A DNA stretch of 36,457 bases from an uncultured Hyphomicrobiales bacterium (GTDB taxonomy: Bacteria > Pseudomonadota > Alphaproteobacteria > Rhizobiales > Beijerinckiaceae). Made by a program: the position numbers and the translations under genes. The notes under the pieces were generated by a model that was not told where the DNA came from, did not search any database, and saw only the letters and a program-made list of their open reading frames with translations. Below, in pieces: positions 20,586-29,186 of the stretch. Where the stretch lies: NCBI GenBank assembly GCA_903897875.1, contig CAIUDK010000215.1:1-36457 (forward strand), in the 5' to 3' direction. The first letter of the stretch is position 1; each line of letters opens with the position of its first letter.

Positions 20586-21803
20586 TTAAGCGTCGATATG
20601 CTTGAACAGAAGCGAAGCATTTGTGCCGCCAAAGCCGAACGAGTTCGACAGAGCGGTTGCGATGTTCACATTGTCCTGACGCACGCGGATAATATTGTCG
20701 CTTGCGAAGACTGGATCGATCTCTTCGATATGCGCACTGGCCGCGATGAATTTATGTTCCATCATCAGCAATGTGTAGATGGCCTCTTGAACACCAGCTG
20801 CGCCCAGCGAATGGCCGGTCAGAGATTTGGTGGCCGAGATTGGTGGCTGCTTGTCGCCAAACACAGCGCGCACAGCTTCCATTTCCTTCGTGTCACCAAC
20901 CGGCGTCGAAGTCGCATGCGGATTGATGTAATCAATCTGCCCGCTCATATTGGCCATTGCCATCTTCATGCAGCGCATTGCGCCTTCGCCTGACGGGGCA
21001 ACCATGTCGTAGCCATCAGAGGTCACGCCATAGCCGGTCAGCTCAGCATAGATTTTTGCACCGCGTGCCTTGGCATGTTCCAGTTCTTCCAAAACCAGAA
21101 CGCCAGCGCCGCCAGCAATCACGAAGCCGTCGCGGTTTTTGTCATAGGCGCGCGAGGCCAGAGCTGGCGTGTCGTTATAATTGGAAGACATCGCGCCCAT
21201 GGCGTCGAACAGAACGGACATTGTCCAATCGAGTTCTTCACAGCCACCCGCAAACATCACATCCTGCTTGCCATATTGAATCATCTCAGCTGCATTGCCG
21301 ATGCAATGGCTGGATGTGGCGCAGGCCGATGAGATGGAATAATTGACGCCCTTGATCTTAAACCAAGTGGCCAAAGTGGCAGAGGCTGTTGACGACATGG
21401 ACTTTGGCACAGCAAACGGACCAACGCGCTTAGGGCCCTTGGTGCGCGTGATGTCTGCCGCTTCCACGAGCGTGCGTGCGGATGGACCGCCCGAGCCCAT
21501 GATGATGCCGGTGCGCTCATTGGAAATGTCAGAGACCTCAAGGCCTGAATCGGCAATGGCCTGATCCATGGCCACATGGTTCCACGCTGTGCCGGTTGCG
21601 TGGAAACGCATTGCGCGCCGATCCACGAGTTCTTCCGGATTGAGTGTGGGTGCGCCATGCACCTGAGAGCGGAAGCCAAGCTCCGCATATTTGTCTGCGC
21701 GCACAATGCCGGAGCGCCCTTCGCGAAGCGAAGTCAGCACTTCCTGCGAATTGTTCCCGATGGAGGATACGATCCCCATGCCGGTGACGACAACACGCCT
21801 CAT
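20586..21803 (-). CDS. fabB: beta-ketoacyl-ACP synthase I FabB
   Basis: FabB condenses malonyl-ACP with acyl-ACP and is the enzyme that elongates the cis-3-decenoyl product of FabA, so it is needed for unsaturated fatty acids. The 405-residue thiolase-fold protein has the active Cys161 in [12 protein letters not shown], His296 in [11 protein letters not shown] and His331 in [10 protein letters not shown], numbers almost identical to the E. coli enzyme. The N-terminal [15 protein letters not shown] is typical. It follows fabA by 71 bases on the same strand, the classical fabA-fabB pair. The ATG has AGGAGAAT just upstream. A strong hairpin follows the stop. Confidence 0.96.
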   Translation of the reverse strand: MRRVVVTGMGIVSSIGNNSQEVLTSLREGRSGIVRADKYAELGFRSQVHGAPTLNPEELVDRRAMRFHATGTAWNHVAMDQAIADSGLEVSDISNERTGIIMGSGGPSARTLVEAADITRTKGPKRVGPFAVPKSMSSTASATLATWFKIKGVNYSISSACATSSHCIGNAAEMIQYGKQDVMFAGGCEELDWTMSVLFDAMGAMSSNYNDTPALASRAYDKNRDGFVIAGGAGVLVLEELEHAKARGAKIYAELTGYGVTSDGYDMVAPSGEGAMRCMKMAMANMSGQIDYINPHATSTPVGDTKEMEAVRAVFGDKQPPISATKSLTGHSLGAAGVQEAIYTLLMMEHKFIAASAHIEEIDPVFASDNIIRVRQDNVNIATALSNSFGFGGTNASLLFKHIDA

Positions 21804-21874
21804 ATCATTCTCCTGAGCAGGTCATCCCAACTGGGCAGACCAAAAATTCACGCCAAAAAGGTTAGGCAGCCAGA

Positions 21875-22396
21875 TTAAGCACTAGGTGCTTCTGGTACAA
21901 ACAGACCGACCCGCAGATCCTTGGCGTCGTAAATACGCTTGCCATCAGCTTCAACCCAGCCATCGGCAATGCCGAGCACCAGTTTGCCGCGAAAGACGCG
22001 CTTGAATTCAATGCCATAGACCACTTTTTTGACGGTCGGCAAAACCTGATCGATGAACTTCACTTCGCCAACGCCAAGTGCGCGACCACGTCCAGGCGAA
22101 CCAAGCCAGCCAAGATAGAAGCCAACGAGCTGCCAGAGCGCATCAACGCCCAAACAGCCGGGCATCACCGGATCGCCCTTGAAGTGGCAGCCAAAGAACC
22201 AGAGATCTGGGCGAATATCGAATTCAGCCCTGATATAGCCTTTGCCATTGGCGCCACCGGTCTCCGAAATCTCGGTGATCCGGTCGAACATGAGCATGGG
22301 GGGCAGCGGGAGTTGCGCATTGCCCTGACCAAACAATTCGCCGCGTCCGCAGGCGAGCAGATCTTCGTATCCGAAGTGTGAGCGCCGCTCGCTCAT
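21875..22396 (-). CDS. fabA: 3-hydroxydecanoyl-ACP dehydratase/isomerase FabA
   Basis: FabA dehydrates 3-hydroxydecanoyl-ACP and isomerises trans-2- to cis-3-decenoyl-ACP, which starts anaerobic unsaturated fatty acid synthesis. The 173-residue hot-dog protein has the catalytic His71 in [14 protein letters not shown] and Asp85 in [11 protein letters not shown], matching the E. coli His70/Asp84 pair. The N-terminus ([20 protein letters not shown]) and length are typical of FabA and not FabZ. It is the first gene of fabA-fabB and is divergent from irr, the usual arrangement in Rhizobiales. Two palindromes lie in the shared upstream region. Confidence 0.97.
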   Translation of the reverse strand: MSERRSHFGYEDLLACGRGELFGQGNAQLPLPPMLMFDRITEISETGGANGKGYIRAEFDIRPDLWFFGCHFKGDPVMPGCLGVDALWQLVGFYLGWLGSPGRGRALGVGEVKFIDQVLPTVKKVVYGIEFKRVFRGKLVLGIADGWVEADGKRIYDAKDLRVGLFVPEAPSA

Positions 22397-22648
22397 GTGC
22401 GTCCTTCACTTTCAATTAGGGCTGAAACTTTGGCAGGTCGCCAAGTTTGAGCGCAGAACAATTTCAAACCACTTTAGCCCGCGGCCCGGCTCTTGTGCCA
22501 GACACTTATTCAAGTGCCCAAAGCCCGCAGTCTCTGAGGTGTTCCACCGATACCTTTACAGGTATTAGCGACGCCTTCCTAACACAGCCTGTCACCGGCT
22601 GAAAGCCAGTTTCACCACTGCTTTTGTAGGCATTTTTGAGACGTCAGA
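22397..22648. promoter_or_regulatory. fabA-irr divergent control region with two palindromes
   Basis: The 326-base gap between fabA and irr contains no gene. It holds CACTT/AAGTG (22503-22516, 4-base centre) and ATACCT/AGGTAT (22550-22565, 4-base centre TTAC), both suitable as dimeric-regulator sites for fabA transcription. No clear -35/-10 pair was found for fabA. I did not see a full Irr-type ICE box. Confidence 0.4.
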
Positions 22649-22677
22649 TTGCGGCTGCAACCAATTGACCCTATATT
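22649..22677 (+). promoter_or_regulatory. irr: promoter of irr
   Basis: TTGCGG and TATATT are spaced by 17 bases, about 45 bases upstream of the irr start. The -35 is identical to that of the rimP promoter. A small inverted repeat (GGTGA/TCACC, 22686-22701) lies just downstream, near the probable transcription start, and could be an autoregulatory site or a leader hairpin. Confidence 0.55.
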
Positions 22678-22722
22678 ACAAAGGCGGTGATCGAAGTCAC
22701 CCCAATGTCCGTATGAGACACT

Positions 22723-23247
22723 ATGACCAAAATCTTGAGCTCGCCTCCGCCAAAACCCGCATCCCCGCCGATTCAGCCAGTTCTGGCTGCGTCCACGGGC
22801 CCCTTGCGGCTGCGCTCAGGCGATCCTCTCAGCGGTTGCCCTGTGCATGAGCTTAGAGCCAAGCTTCGTACCTCGGGCCTGCGCCCCACCCGGCAGCGCG
22901 TGGCTTTGGGCTGGCTTTTGTTCGCCCGTGGCAATCGCCATGTGACAGCTGAGCAATTGTTCGATGAGGCCAACAGTTCGCGGGTGCCGATCTCGCTGGC
23001 CACCGTCTACAACACGCTCAATCAGTTCACACAGGCGGGCCTGCTGCGCGAAATCGCGGTCGATGGCGCACGGACCTATTTTGATACCAATATCTCCGAC
23101 CATTTCCATTTTCTGGTCCAAGATTCGAACCAGCTGCTCGATATCCCCGCTGGGGCTATGGATGTGGTGCATATGGCCGAGGTGCCAGAAGGCATGGAGA
23201 TTGAGCGGGTGGAAGTGATCGTCCGGCTTAGGCGCAAACGCCGCTAG
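22723..23247 (+). CDS. irr: Fur-family iron response regulator Irr
   Basis: Irr is the haem-responsive, Fur-superfamily repressor that controls haem synthesis and iron uptake in Rhizobiales. The 174-residue protein has a Pro-rich N-terminus, then GCPVHELR (Cys39-Pro40), which matches a haem-regulatory Cys-Pro motif. The Fur DNA-binding helices follow (LRPTRQRVALGWLLF, HVTAEQLFDEAN, PISLATVYNTLNQFTQAGL). The dimer/haem domain has SDHFHF (His127, His129), where Bradyrhizobium Irr has a run of histidines. Fur-type Zn-binding cysteine pairs are absent, as expected for Irr. Its place beside fabA supports Irr over Fur or Zur. The ATG has only a weak ribosome site. Haem control is known for the family and inferred here. 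Confidence 0.88.
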   Translation: MTKILSSPPPKPASPPIQPVLAASTGPLRLRSGDPLSGCPVHELRAKLRTSGLRPTRQRVALGWLLFARGNRHVTAEQLFDEANSSRVPISLATVYNTLNQFTQAGLLREIAVDGARTYFDTNISDHFHFLVQDSNQLLDIPAGAMDVVHMAEVPEGMEIERVEVIVRLRRKRR

Positions 23248-23290
23248 CGGGCGCAGCAAGTACCGCTAGCCGACCAAACAAGCGCCGGCG

Positions 23291-23950
23291 CTAAGGGACA
23301 GTGTCGTTCTCATAGACACCCCAAAGCTTGCCCTGCTGAATAAAGCCGTCATAGCCCTCGCCAAAAATCCGGCACCATGTTCCGTCGCATTTGCGAATAT
23401 TGCCAATCACGCCTGATTGCAGCTGGGCCACCACGGGGGAGGTTTCCGAGTTCTGGGCATAGATTGGAAACGAATCAGTTTTCTTCCAAGGGGCCACGAG
23501 CGCCGTGCGGCGGCCCGACAGCAGAGACTGCAACACCCAGCCCTCAGAGCCCTCCGAATCACGAATTTTGCGCCAGTTGGCAAATTCGGCTGTGACTTCG
23601 ACGGGCAGTCCGGCGCGCTGGAACACCCAAGCGGTGCGATGTTCTTTTGAGGGCCCTTCGCGAAGGTTCACGCGGTCCGATTTCAAGCTCACATAGCGCG
23701 GCATGGGGAGGCCGGTGACAGGGCCGATCTGTTGCTGTTGGGCGCTGGCTGGCGCGCTCTGGGCAAGGCTGAGCACGCAGCACAGAATGCCAAGCAATTG
23801 AAGAGATTTAGAAAGTGTCCATCGATGGCAGCTCCACTGGGAGCGCAGCTTCAAAGCGCCACCCCGCAGAGCCACCTTTGCTGGGCTCGTGTGTCTGAGA
23901 TAGGACGCCACCGAAGCTACCTGATCAAAAGCCCACATAATGTTCAACAC
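23291..23950 (-). CDS. exported SH3-domain protein
   Basis: A 219-residue ORF whose body after residue about 70 has two bacterial SH3-like domains: SLKSDRVNLREGPSKEHRTA through EGWVLQSLLSGRRTAL, then FPIYAQNSETSPVVAQLQSG to WCRIFGEGYDGFIQQG. This is the COG3807-type layout common in alphaproteobacteria. A hydrophobic signal segment (LQLLGILCCVLSLAQSAPAS) sits at about residues 50-70, far from the N-terminus, so the real start is probably downstream of the GTG at 23950. A TTG around residue 34 is one candidate, but I see no decisive ribosome site. Likely a periplasmic protein acting on or binding cell-wall peptides; function unknown. It points toward irr and ends 43 bases from it. Confidence 0.75.
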   Translation of the reverse strand: MLNIMWAFDQVASVASYLRHTSPAKVALRGGALKLRSQWSCHRWTLSKSLQLLGILCCVLSLAQSAPASAQQQQIGPVTGLPMPRYVSLKSDRVNLREGPSKEHRTAWVFQRAGLPVEVTAEFANWRKIRDSEGSEGWVLQSLLSGRRTALVAPWKKTDSFPIYAQNSETSPVVAQLQSGVIGNIRKCDGTWCRIFGEGYDGFIQQGKLWGVYENDTVP

Positions 23951-24081
23951 TCCGCACCCATTTTACTCTCGCCTTTCTGCCAGCTTTGTCTTTGTCGAGC
24001 CATCTGTTAGGACAGTCAAAGGACAGAAGATCAGCGAAAGGACATACGCGTCCTACCATCTGTCTGCAGGAGAGTTAAGAC

Positions 24082-24138
24082 ATGGTGAACACATCATCGT
24101 CTGTTCTCTTTAATTTGAGGAATCGCCAAAGGGCGTAA
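24082..24138 (+). CDS. possible 18-codon leader peptide before the dehydrogenase
   Basis: An ATG with a strong ribosome site (GCAGGAGAG, seven bases before) opens an 18-codon frame, MVNTSSSVLFNLRNRQRA, that stops 15 bases before the dehydrogenase ATG. It includes three successive serine codons. Short upstream frames in this position can act as translational or attenuation leaders. There is no homology evidence, and I cannot tell it from chance except by the quality of its ribosome site. Confidence 0.35.
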   Translation: MVNTSSSVLFNLRNRQRA

Positions 24139-24153
24139 GGCAGGGCAGTGATC

Positions 24154-25149
24154 ATGACACGCAAGAAGCCAGTGGTCGTAGTGACGCGCAAGCTTCCCGA
24201 TGTTGTCGAGACGCGTATGTGCGAATTGTTCGACACACGTCTCAATGTCACCGATCGTCCCATGTCGCAGGCTGAGCTGGCCGAGGCGATGGCGATTGCC
24301 GATGTTCTCGTCCCTACCGTCACCGACCGAATTGATGCGGGGCTAATAGCCCGCGCTGGTGAGCAAATGAAGCTCATCGCCAATTTCGGCAATGGTGTTG
24401 ATAATATTGACGTCACCTCGGCGTTACGCCGCGGCATCACCGTCACCAATACGCCCGGCGTGCTCACCGAAGACACGGCCGATATGACCATGGCCCTGAT
24501 TTTGGCTGTGGCGCGTCGTATTGTTGAGGGCGCACAAACCATTCCCAATGGCACCTATTCTGGCTGGTCACCGACGTGGATGCTGGGCAGCCGCATCACG
24601 GGCAAGCGCTTAGGCATCGTTGGCATGGGCCGCATCGGTCAGGCTTTGGCGCGCCGTGGTCGGGCCTTTGGCCTGTCGATCCATTATCACAACCGCCGCC
24701 GTCTCTCGCCGCAGCTCGAAGAGCAATTGGAGGCGACCTATTGGGAATCGCTGGACCAGATGTTGGCGCGCATGGACATTGTGTCGGTCAACTGCCCCCA
24801 CACGCCTGCCACGTTTCATCTGCTCTCAGCCCGCCGCCTCAAGCAAATGCGGCCCAGCACTTTGCTCGTCAACACAGCGCGCGGCGAAGTGATTGATGAA
24901 AACGCTTTGGTGCGCATGTTGGAAGCTGGTGACTTGGCTGGCGCTGGCCTCGATGTGTTCGAGCACGAGCCCGCGGTTTCGCCCAAGCTCTTGAGGCTGG
25001 CTCAGGCTGGCAAAGTAACGTTGCTGCCTCATATGGGCTCAGCGACGCGCGAGGGCCGCATTGAGATGGGCGAGAAGGTCATAATCAATGTGAAGACCTT
25101 TATGGACGGACATCGCCCTCCCGACCGCGTTTTGCCGGCTATGCTCTAA
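24154..25149 (+). CDS. D-isomer-specific 2-hydroxyacid dehydrogenase (glyoxylate/hydroxypyruvate reductase-like)
   Basis: A 331-residue NAD(P)-dependent dehydrogenase that should reduce a 2-keto acid such as glyoxylate or hydroxypyruvate to its D-2-hydroxy acid. The N- and C-terminal segments form the catalytic domain. The Rossmann domain has GMGRIG at 157-162, and the catalytic triad is Arg243 (TARGEVID), Glu272 (EHEPAVSP) and His293 (LLPHMGSA). After the second strand comes HNRRR, basic rather than acidic, which suggests NADPH preference. I chose the ATG at 24154 rather than GTG 24148 because AGGG lies eight bases before it. The stop overlaps the convergent deoC stop. A possible leader ORF precedes it. 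Exact substrate is inferred, not shown. Confidence 0.85.
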   Translation: MTRKKPVVVVTRKLPDVVETRMCELFDTRLNVTDRPMSQAELAEAMAIADVLVPTVTDRIDAGLIARAGEQMKLIANFGNGVDNIDVTSALRRGITVTNTPGVLTEDTADMTMALILAVARRIVEGAQTIPNGTYSGWSPTWMLGSRITGKRLGIVGMGRIGQALARRGRAFGLSIHYHNRRRLSPQLEEQLEATYWESLDQMLARMDIVSVNCPHTPATFHLLSARRLKQMRPSTLLVNTARGEVIDENALVRMLEAGDLAGAGLDVFEHEPAVSPKLLRLAQAGKVTLLPHMGSATREGRIEMGEKVIINVKTFMDGHRPPDRVLPAML

Positions 25150-25886
25150 GCTTTCAATACGCGCAAAACCTCATCCAACAGACCGCTTGCGCCCAGCCGG
25201 AAGGTCGTGGGCGCAATCCACTCTGGCCCCATGATCTCATCAGCCAGCGCAAAATAGGGCGCGACATCGGCCAAAGTCTTGAGCCCGCCCGAAGCTTTGA
25301 AACCGACAGGTTTGCCGCTGGCTTTAATGACCTCCAACATCACACGCGCCGCCTCAGGTGTTGCAGACACTTGCGCGCGCCCGGTTGAGGTTTTCAAAAA
25401 ATGCGCGCCCGCTGCAATGGCAAGCTCAGAGGCGCGCGCAATCAGTGACGCACTCTCCAACACGCCCGTCTCCAAAATCACTTTGAGCAAGCGGTTCTGG
25501 GGTAAAAGATCAGCCACCGATCCGATGATGGAGGAATAGAGTGCCTCATCGCCCGCAAGCAAAGCATGTGCGGGAGCCACCAAATCCACTTCCTGCGCGC
25601 CATCGCGCACGGCCTCTAGAGCATCCTGCGTGCAGGTGTTTTCATCATCTGTGCCATGCGGAAAATTGATGACGGTGGCCACACGCACGGGGCTATGTTT
25701 CAAATGCGCATGGGCTTGCGCCACAAATTGCGGCCAGACACAAACAGCCGCCACTGCGCCGAAGGGCGTTTGCGCTTGCGCCATTAAGCGCGCCACATCC
25801 AGATCATCCATGGCATCGCGCAGATCTGTGAGGTCAATCAGCGTGAGCGCACGCTGCGCGAGATCGTGTTGTGGTGAAGCCGACAT
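25146..25886 (-). CDS. deoC: deoxyribose-phosphate aldolase DeoC
   Basis: DeoC splits 2-deoxyribose 5-phosphate into glyceraldehyde 3-phosphate and acetaldehyde through a lysine Schiff base. The 246-residue TIM-barrel protein has Asp101 in QEVDLVAP, the Schiff-base Lys165 in HFLKTSTGR and the second Lys197 in GFKASGG, matching E. coli Asp102, Lys167 and Lys201. Its ATG touches the cdd stop codon (TAAATG), so it is translationally coupled to cdd. It is the last gene of the yej-deo array. It converges with the dehydrogenase, and the two stop codons share bases, leaving no room for a terminator between them. Confidence 0.95.
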   Translation of the reverse strand: MSASPQHDLAQRALTLIDLTDLRDAMDDLDVARLMAQAQTPFGAVAAVCVWPQFVAQAHAHLKHSPVRVATVINFPHGTDDENTCTQDALEAVRDGAQEVDLVAPAHALLAGDEALYSSIIGSVADLLPQNRLLKVILETGVLESASLIARASELAIAAGAHFLKTSTGRAQVSATPEAARVMLEVIKASGKPVGFKASGGLKTLADVAPYFALADEIMGPEWIAPTTFRLGASGLLDEVLRVLKA

Positions 25887-26300
25887 TTAATCCGCCAGAT
25901 GATGCGCGCCAAAAGAATGGGGCAGCAGTGAATCAAGCGTATGATGCACTTTGATGCTGACCAGATCAGCACCATAGACTTGAACGGGGCCGTGCGTAAA
26001 TTCACGAATAATTTGCAAGCAATTGCCGCAGGGCAGAACCGGGTGAATACAATCAGCGCAAATCAGAATGTCACGAATTTGTCGCTCACCAGCCGCCACC
26101 ATGGCCGCCACCGCAGAGGCTTCGGCGCATAGGCCAGACCCTGCTGCCGCATTCTCAACATTGCAGCCCGTAAACAGGCGACCCGTGTTGGTGTGGAGTG
26201 CCGCGCCGACGCGAAATTTTGAATAGGGCGCATGGGCATGATCGCGCACCTTTTTGGCGGCGTCGAACAGAGCATCAAGCGGAAGCCGATTTTCAGTCAT
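25887..26300 (-). CDS. cdd: cytidine deaminase Cdd
   Basis: Cdd hydrolyses cytidine and deoxycytidine to uridine and deoxyuridine. The 137-residue protein is the size of the tetrameric single-domain class. It has VGAAL, FTGCNVENAA, Cys58/Glu60 in LCAEASA (zinc ligand and proton shuttle) and Cys91/Cys94 in PCGNCLQ. The usual Arg after CAE is Ala61, and the Arg of PCGxCRQ is Leu, so the charge balance around zinc differs from the Bacillus enzyme. The ORF track starts 75 codons earlier, but homologues start near MTENRLPLDALFDAA, so ATG 26300 is chosen. It lies between deoB and deoC. Confidence 0.92.
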   Translation of the reverse strand: MTENRLPLDALFDAAKKVRDHAHAPYSKFRVGAALHTNTGRLFTGCNVENAAAGSGLCAEASAVAAMVAAGERQIRDILICADCIHPVLPCGNCLQIIREFTHGPVQVYGADLVSIKVHHTLDSLLPHSFGAHHLAD

Positions 26301-26352
26301 GACCCATTTTGCCACGTGTGACGGCACGCGCCAACATCTACCTGTGGCAACG

Positions 26353-27558
26353 CTACCAAGATTCGCCGCTAGCGCCTTTTGACAGATGCAAATGAGCGGC
26401 AACGCTTTCGCCAATATCGCAAAACGAATGACGATGTCCGATGGTTTTGGCCTGCAAGCTTGGACCGAACGCAAGAATTGGCACAAGTTCACGCGTGTGA
26501 TCCGTGCCGCTCCAGCTGGGATCATTGCCGTGATCGCCCGTGAGAATCACAAGATCATCAGGGCGCAAGTGAGGTTCAAGTTCTGGCAAGCGACGATCAA
26601 AATTTTCTAAGCACCCCGCATAGCCTGCAACATCACGCCGATGTCCGAAGTCGGTATCGAAATCAACAAAATTGGCAAACAACAATCCGCCATCCGGCAG
26701 CGTTTGTGCTTGCGTGAGCAAAGCATCAAACAAAACATTGTTATCAGCCCCTGTGATTTCTGTGCCCGTATTGCGATGGCCAAAAATATCGCCAATTTTT
26801 CCAAGCGTCACAATCGCGCGTTGTTGTGCAGCTGCGCGATCCAGCAAAGTGCCGTGCGGGGGTGGAATGGAAAAATCCTTGCGAAACGGTGTGCGCTGAA
26901 AATTGCCTGCCTCGCCCACAAAGGGGCGCGCGATCACGCGACCAATGCGCAGCGGATCACAAAGCGTGCGTGTGAGCGCACATAAATCGTAGAGACGCTG
27001 GCGACCAAAAACATCTTCATGCGCTGCAATCTGCACAACAGAGTCCACCGACGTATAAACAATCGGTTTGCCTGTGCGCACATGCTCCTCACCAAAGCGT
27101 TCAATAATTTCCAAACCAGCCGAATGACAATTGCCCAAGACGCCGGGCAAATGGCCTTGCGCAATCATCGCCTCAGTCAGTGACTGTGGGAGGGCCGGAA
27201 TCGTGAGTGGAAAATAGCCCCATTCAAAATCAACGGGCGCGCCAGCAATTTCCCAATGGCCCGATGGTGTGTCCTTGCCCTTGGATGTTTCCGCCGCCAC
27301 GCCAAATTGCGCATGGGGATGCGTCGGTTTTTTCCAATCGCGTCCCGCTGCCATATTGAGAACAGCCTCAAGCCCAAGGGCGTTCATGAACGGCACATGC
27401 AGCGGGCCATGACGCAAACCCGAGCGATTGGCTTTGCCTTGCGCGCATGCCTCCACAATATGGCCCAAAGTATTTGCGCCCTCATCACCAAAGACGGCGG
27501 CATCAGGCGCGTGTCCGCAGCCAACCGAATCCATCACCAATAAAAAAGCCCGCGCCAT
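26353..27558 (-). CDS. deoB: phosphopentomutase DeoB
   Basis: DeoB interconverts (deoxy)ribose 1-phosphate and 5-phosphate, feeding DeoC. The 401-residue alkaline-phosphatase-superfamily protein has the N-terminal metal aspartate Asp10 in [13 protein letters not shown], the activating Thr97 in [13 protein letters not shown] and the metal site [18 protein letters not shown] near the C-terminus. Length is standard. Its ATG overlaps the yejF stop by one base (TAATG), so it is coupled to the ABC transporter genes upstream. No nucleoside phosphorylase gene, which would normally supply its substrate, is in the window. Confidence 0.95.
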   Translation of the reverse strand: MARAFLLVMDSVGCGHAPDAAVFGDEGANTLGHIVEACAQGKANRSGLRHGPLHVPFMNALGLEAVLNMAAGRDWKKPTHPHAQFGVAAETSKGKDTPSGHWEIAGAPVDFEWGYFPLTIPALPQSLTEAMIAQGHLPGVLGNCHSAGLEIIERFGEEHVRTGKPIVYTSVDSVVQIAAHEDVFGRQRLYDLCALTRTLCDPLRIGRVIARPFVGEAGNFQRTPFRKDFSIPPPHGTLLDRAAAQQRAIVTLGKIGDIFGHRNTGTEITGADNNVLFDALLTQAQTLPDGGLLFANFVDFDTDFGHRRDVAGYAGCLENFDRRLPELEPHLRPDDLVILTGDHGNDPSWSGTDHTRELVPILAFGPSLQAKTIGHRHSFCDIGESVAAHLHLSKGASGESW

Positions 27559-29186
27559 TAAAGCGCCGCTCCCAAAGGGTGAACAGCTTCAATGTTAAAC
27601 GCCGCTGCAAACAAAGCTTGCGTGTAAGCATTTTGGGGTTGCGCAAAAACATCTGCTGCCGGCCCCGCTTCCACCACGCGACCATTGCGCATCACGATCA
27701 AATCGGACGCCAATGCGCGCACCACTTTCAAATCATGGCTGATGAAGAGATAGGCCAATTTGCGACGCTGCTGCAGCTCGCGCAACAGATCGACAATTTG
27801 CGCCTGCACTGACATATCCAGCGCCGAGGTTGGTTCATCCAACACAATGAATTTTGGCTCCAGCGCCATAGCGCGCGCAATCGCGATGCGCTGGCGTTGC
27901 CCACCCGAAAATTCATGCGGATAGCGATCCATGGAAGCTGGGTCCAATCCCGTATCGGCCAAAGCGCGCGCCACAATTTCGCGCCGCGCGCGATAATCGA
28001 GCCCCTTATTTTGAACCAGCAAACCTTCTTCCACAATCTCCGCCACAGACAGACGCGGCGAGAGGGAACCATAAGGATCTTGAAACACAATCTGCATATC
28101 GCGTCGCAACGGGCGCATCTCATTTGTGGTCAGCCCATCAATGCGCCGCCCCAAATAAGCAATCGAACCTTCTGAGCGAATGAGGCGCAAGAGGGCGAGG
28201 CCCAGAGTTGTTTTGCCCGACCCTGATTCACCCACGACACCCAAGGTCTGGCCTTCGCGAAGCGTGAAGGAAATGCCATCCACCGCTTTGATATGGCCGA
28301 TGGTCTTGCGCATAAATCCGCGCTTGATGGGAAACCAAACTTTCACATCATCAGCCTGCACTAAAACTTTTGCGTCCAAGTCGAGTGCCGGCGCTTCGCC
28401 CTTGGGCTCGGCCGCCAAAAGCGCTTGTGTGTAGGGATGTTTTGGCGCGTTGAAGACATCAGACGTGGGACCAAATTCCACAATGCGGCCCTTTTGCATC
28501 ACAGCCACATCATCAGCAATTTTACGCACGATCCCCAAATCATGCGTGATGAACAGCATTGCCATGCCAAGCTTATTTTGCAGCTCTTTGAGCAAGGTTA
28601 GAATTTGCGCTTGCACCGTCACGTCGAGCGCAGTGGTGGGCTCATCAGCGATAAACAAATCCGGCCGATTGGCGAGCGCCATCGCAATCATCACACGCTG
28701 GCGTTGCCCGCCTGACAATTGATGCGGGAACGCATTCAATCTTGCAGCCGGATCAGGAATGCCAACTTCTTCGAGCAATTCGATCACACGCATGCGCCGG
28801 TCTTGCGGTTTGCGCATGCCGTGCAATTCCAAAATCTCGCTGATCTGTTGCTCAATCGAATGCAGCGGATTGAGCGAGGTCATGGGTTCTTGAAACACCA
28901 TAGTGATGTCTTGCCCACGCACAGCGCGCAATTGCGGCTCATTGGCTTTGAGAAGATCTTGGCCTTTGAATAGAATTTCGCCTGACAGTTGCGCTGATGT
29001 CGCGCCCAGCAAACGCACAATCGAGAGCGCAGTCACAGATTTGCCTGAGCCTGATTCGCCCACCAATGCCAGCGTGCGCCCACGCTCCAATTGGAATGAG
29101 ACATTTTCAACAGCCAGCGTTTCGCGCCCAGCCTGATGAAAAGCGATGGAGAGATTGCGAATTTCAAGAAGTGGAGAGTTTGTCAC
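27558..29186 (-). CDS. yejF: ABC transporter ATP-binding protein, YejF-type (two ATPase domains)
   Basis: A 542-residue fused double ATPase energising peptide-type import. The first domain has Walker [13 protein letters not shown], signature [15 protein letters not shown] and Walker [14 protein letters not shown]. The second has [27 protein letters not shown] and [13 protein letters not shown]. Both carry the oligopeptide-permease-type extension after each ATPase core (for example [14 protein letters not shown]). Fusion of the two ATPases and the neighbouring YejA/B/E genes point to the YejABEF system, which imports peptides and microcin C in enterobacteria. The ATG overlaps the yejE stop by four bases and its own stop overlaps the deoB start. 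The cargo is inferred. Confidence 0.93.
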   Translation of the reverse strand: MTNSPLLEIRNLSIAFHQAGRETLAVENVSFQLERGRTLALVGESGSGKSVTALSIVRLLGATSAQLSGEILFKGQDLLKANEPQLRAVRGQDITMVFQEPMTSLNPLHSIEQQISEILELHGMRKPQDRRMRVIELLEEVGIPDPAARLNAFPHQLSGGQRQRVMIAMALANRPDLFIADEPTTALDVTVQAQILTLLKELQNKLGMAMLFITHDLGIVRKIADDVAVMQKGRIVEFGPTSDVFNAPKHPYTQALLAAEPKGEAPALDLDAKVLVQADDVKVWFPIKRGFMRKTIGHIKAVDGISFTLREGQTLGVVGESGSGKTTLGLALLRLIRSEGSIAYLGRRIDGLTTNEMRPLRRDMQIVFQDPYGSLSPRLSVAEIVEEGLLVQNKGLDYRARREIVARALADTGLDPASMDRYPHEFSGGQRQRIAIARAMALEPKFIVLDEPTSALDMSVQAQIVDLLRELQQRRKLAYLFISHDLKVVRALASDLIVMRNGRVVEAGPAADVFAQPQNAYTQALFAAAFNIEAVHPLGAAL

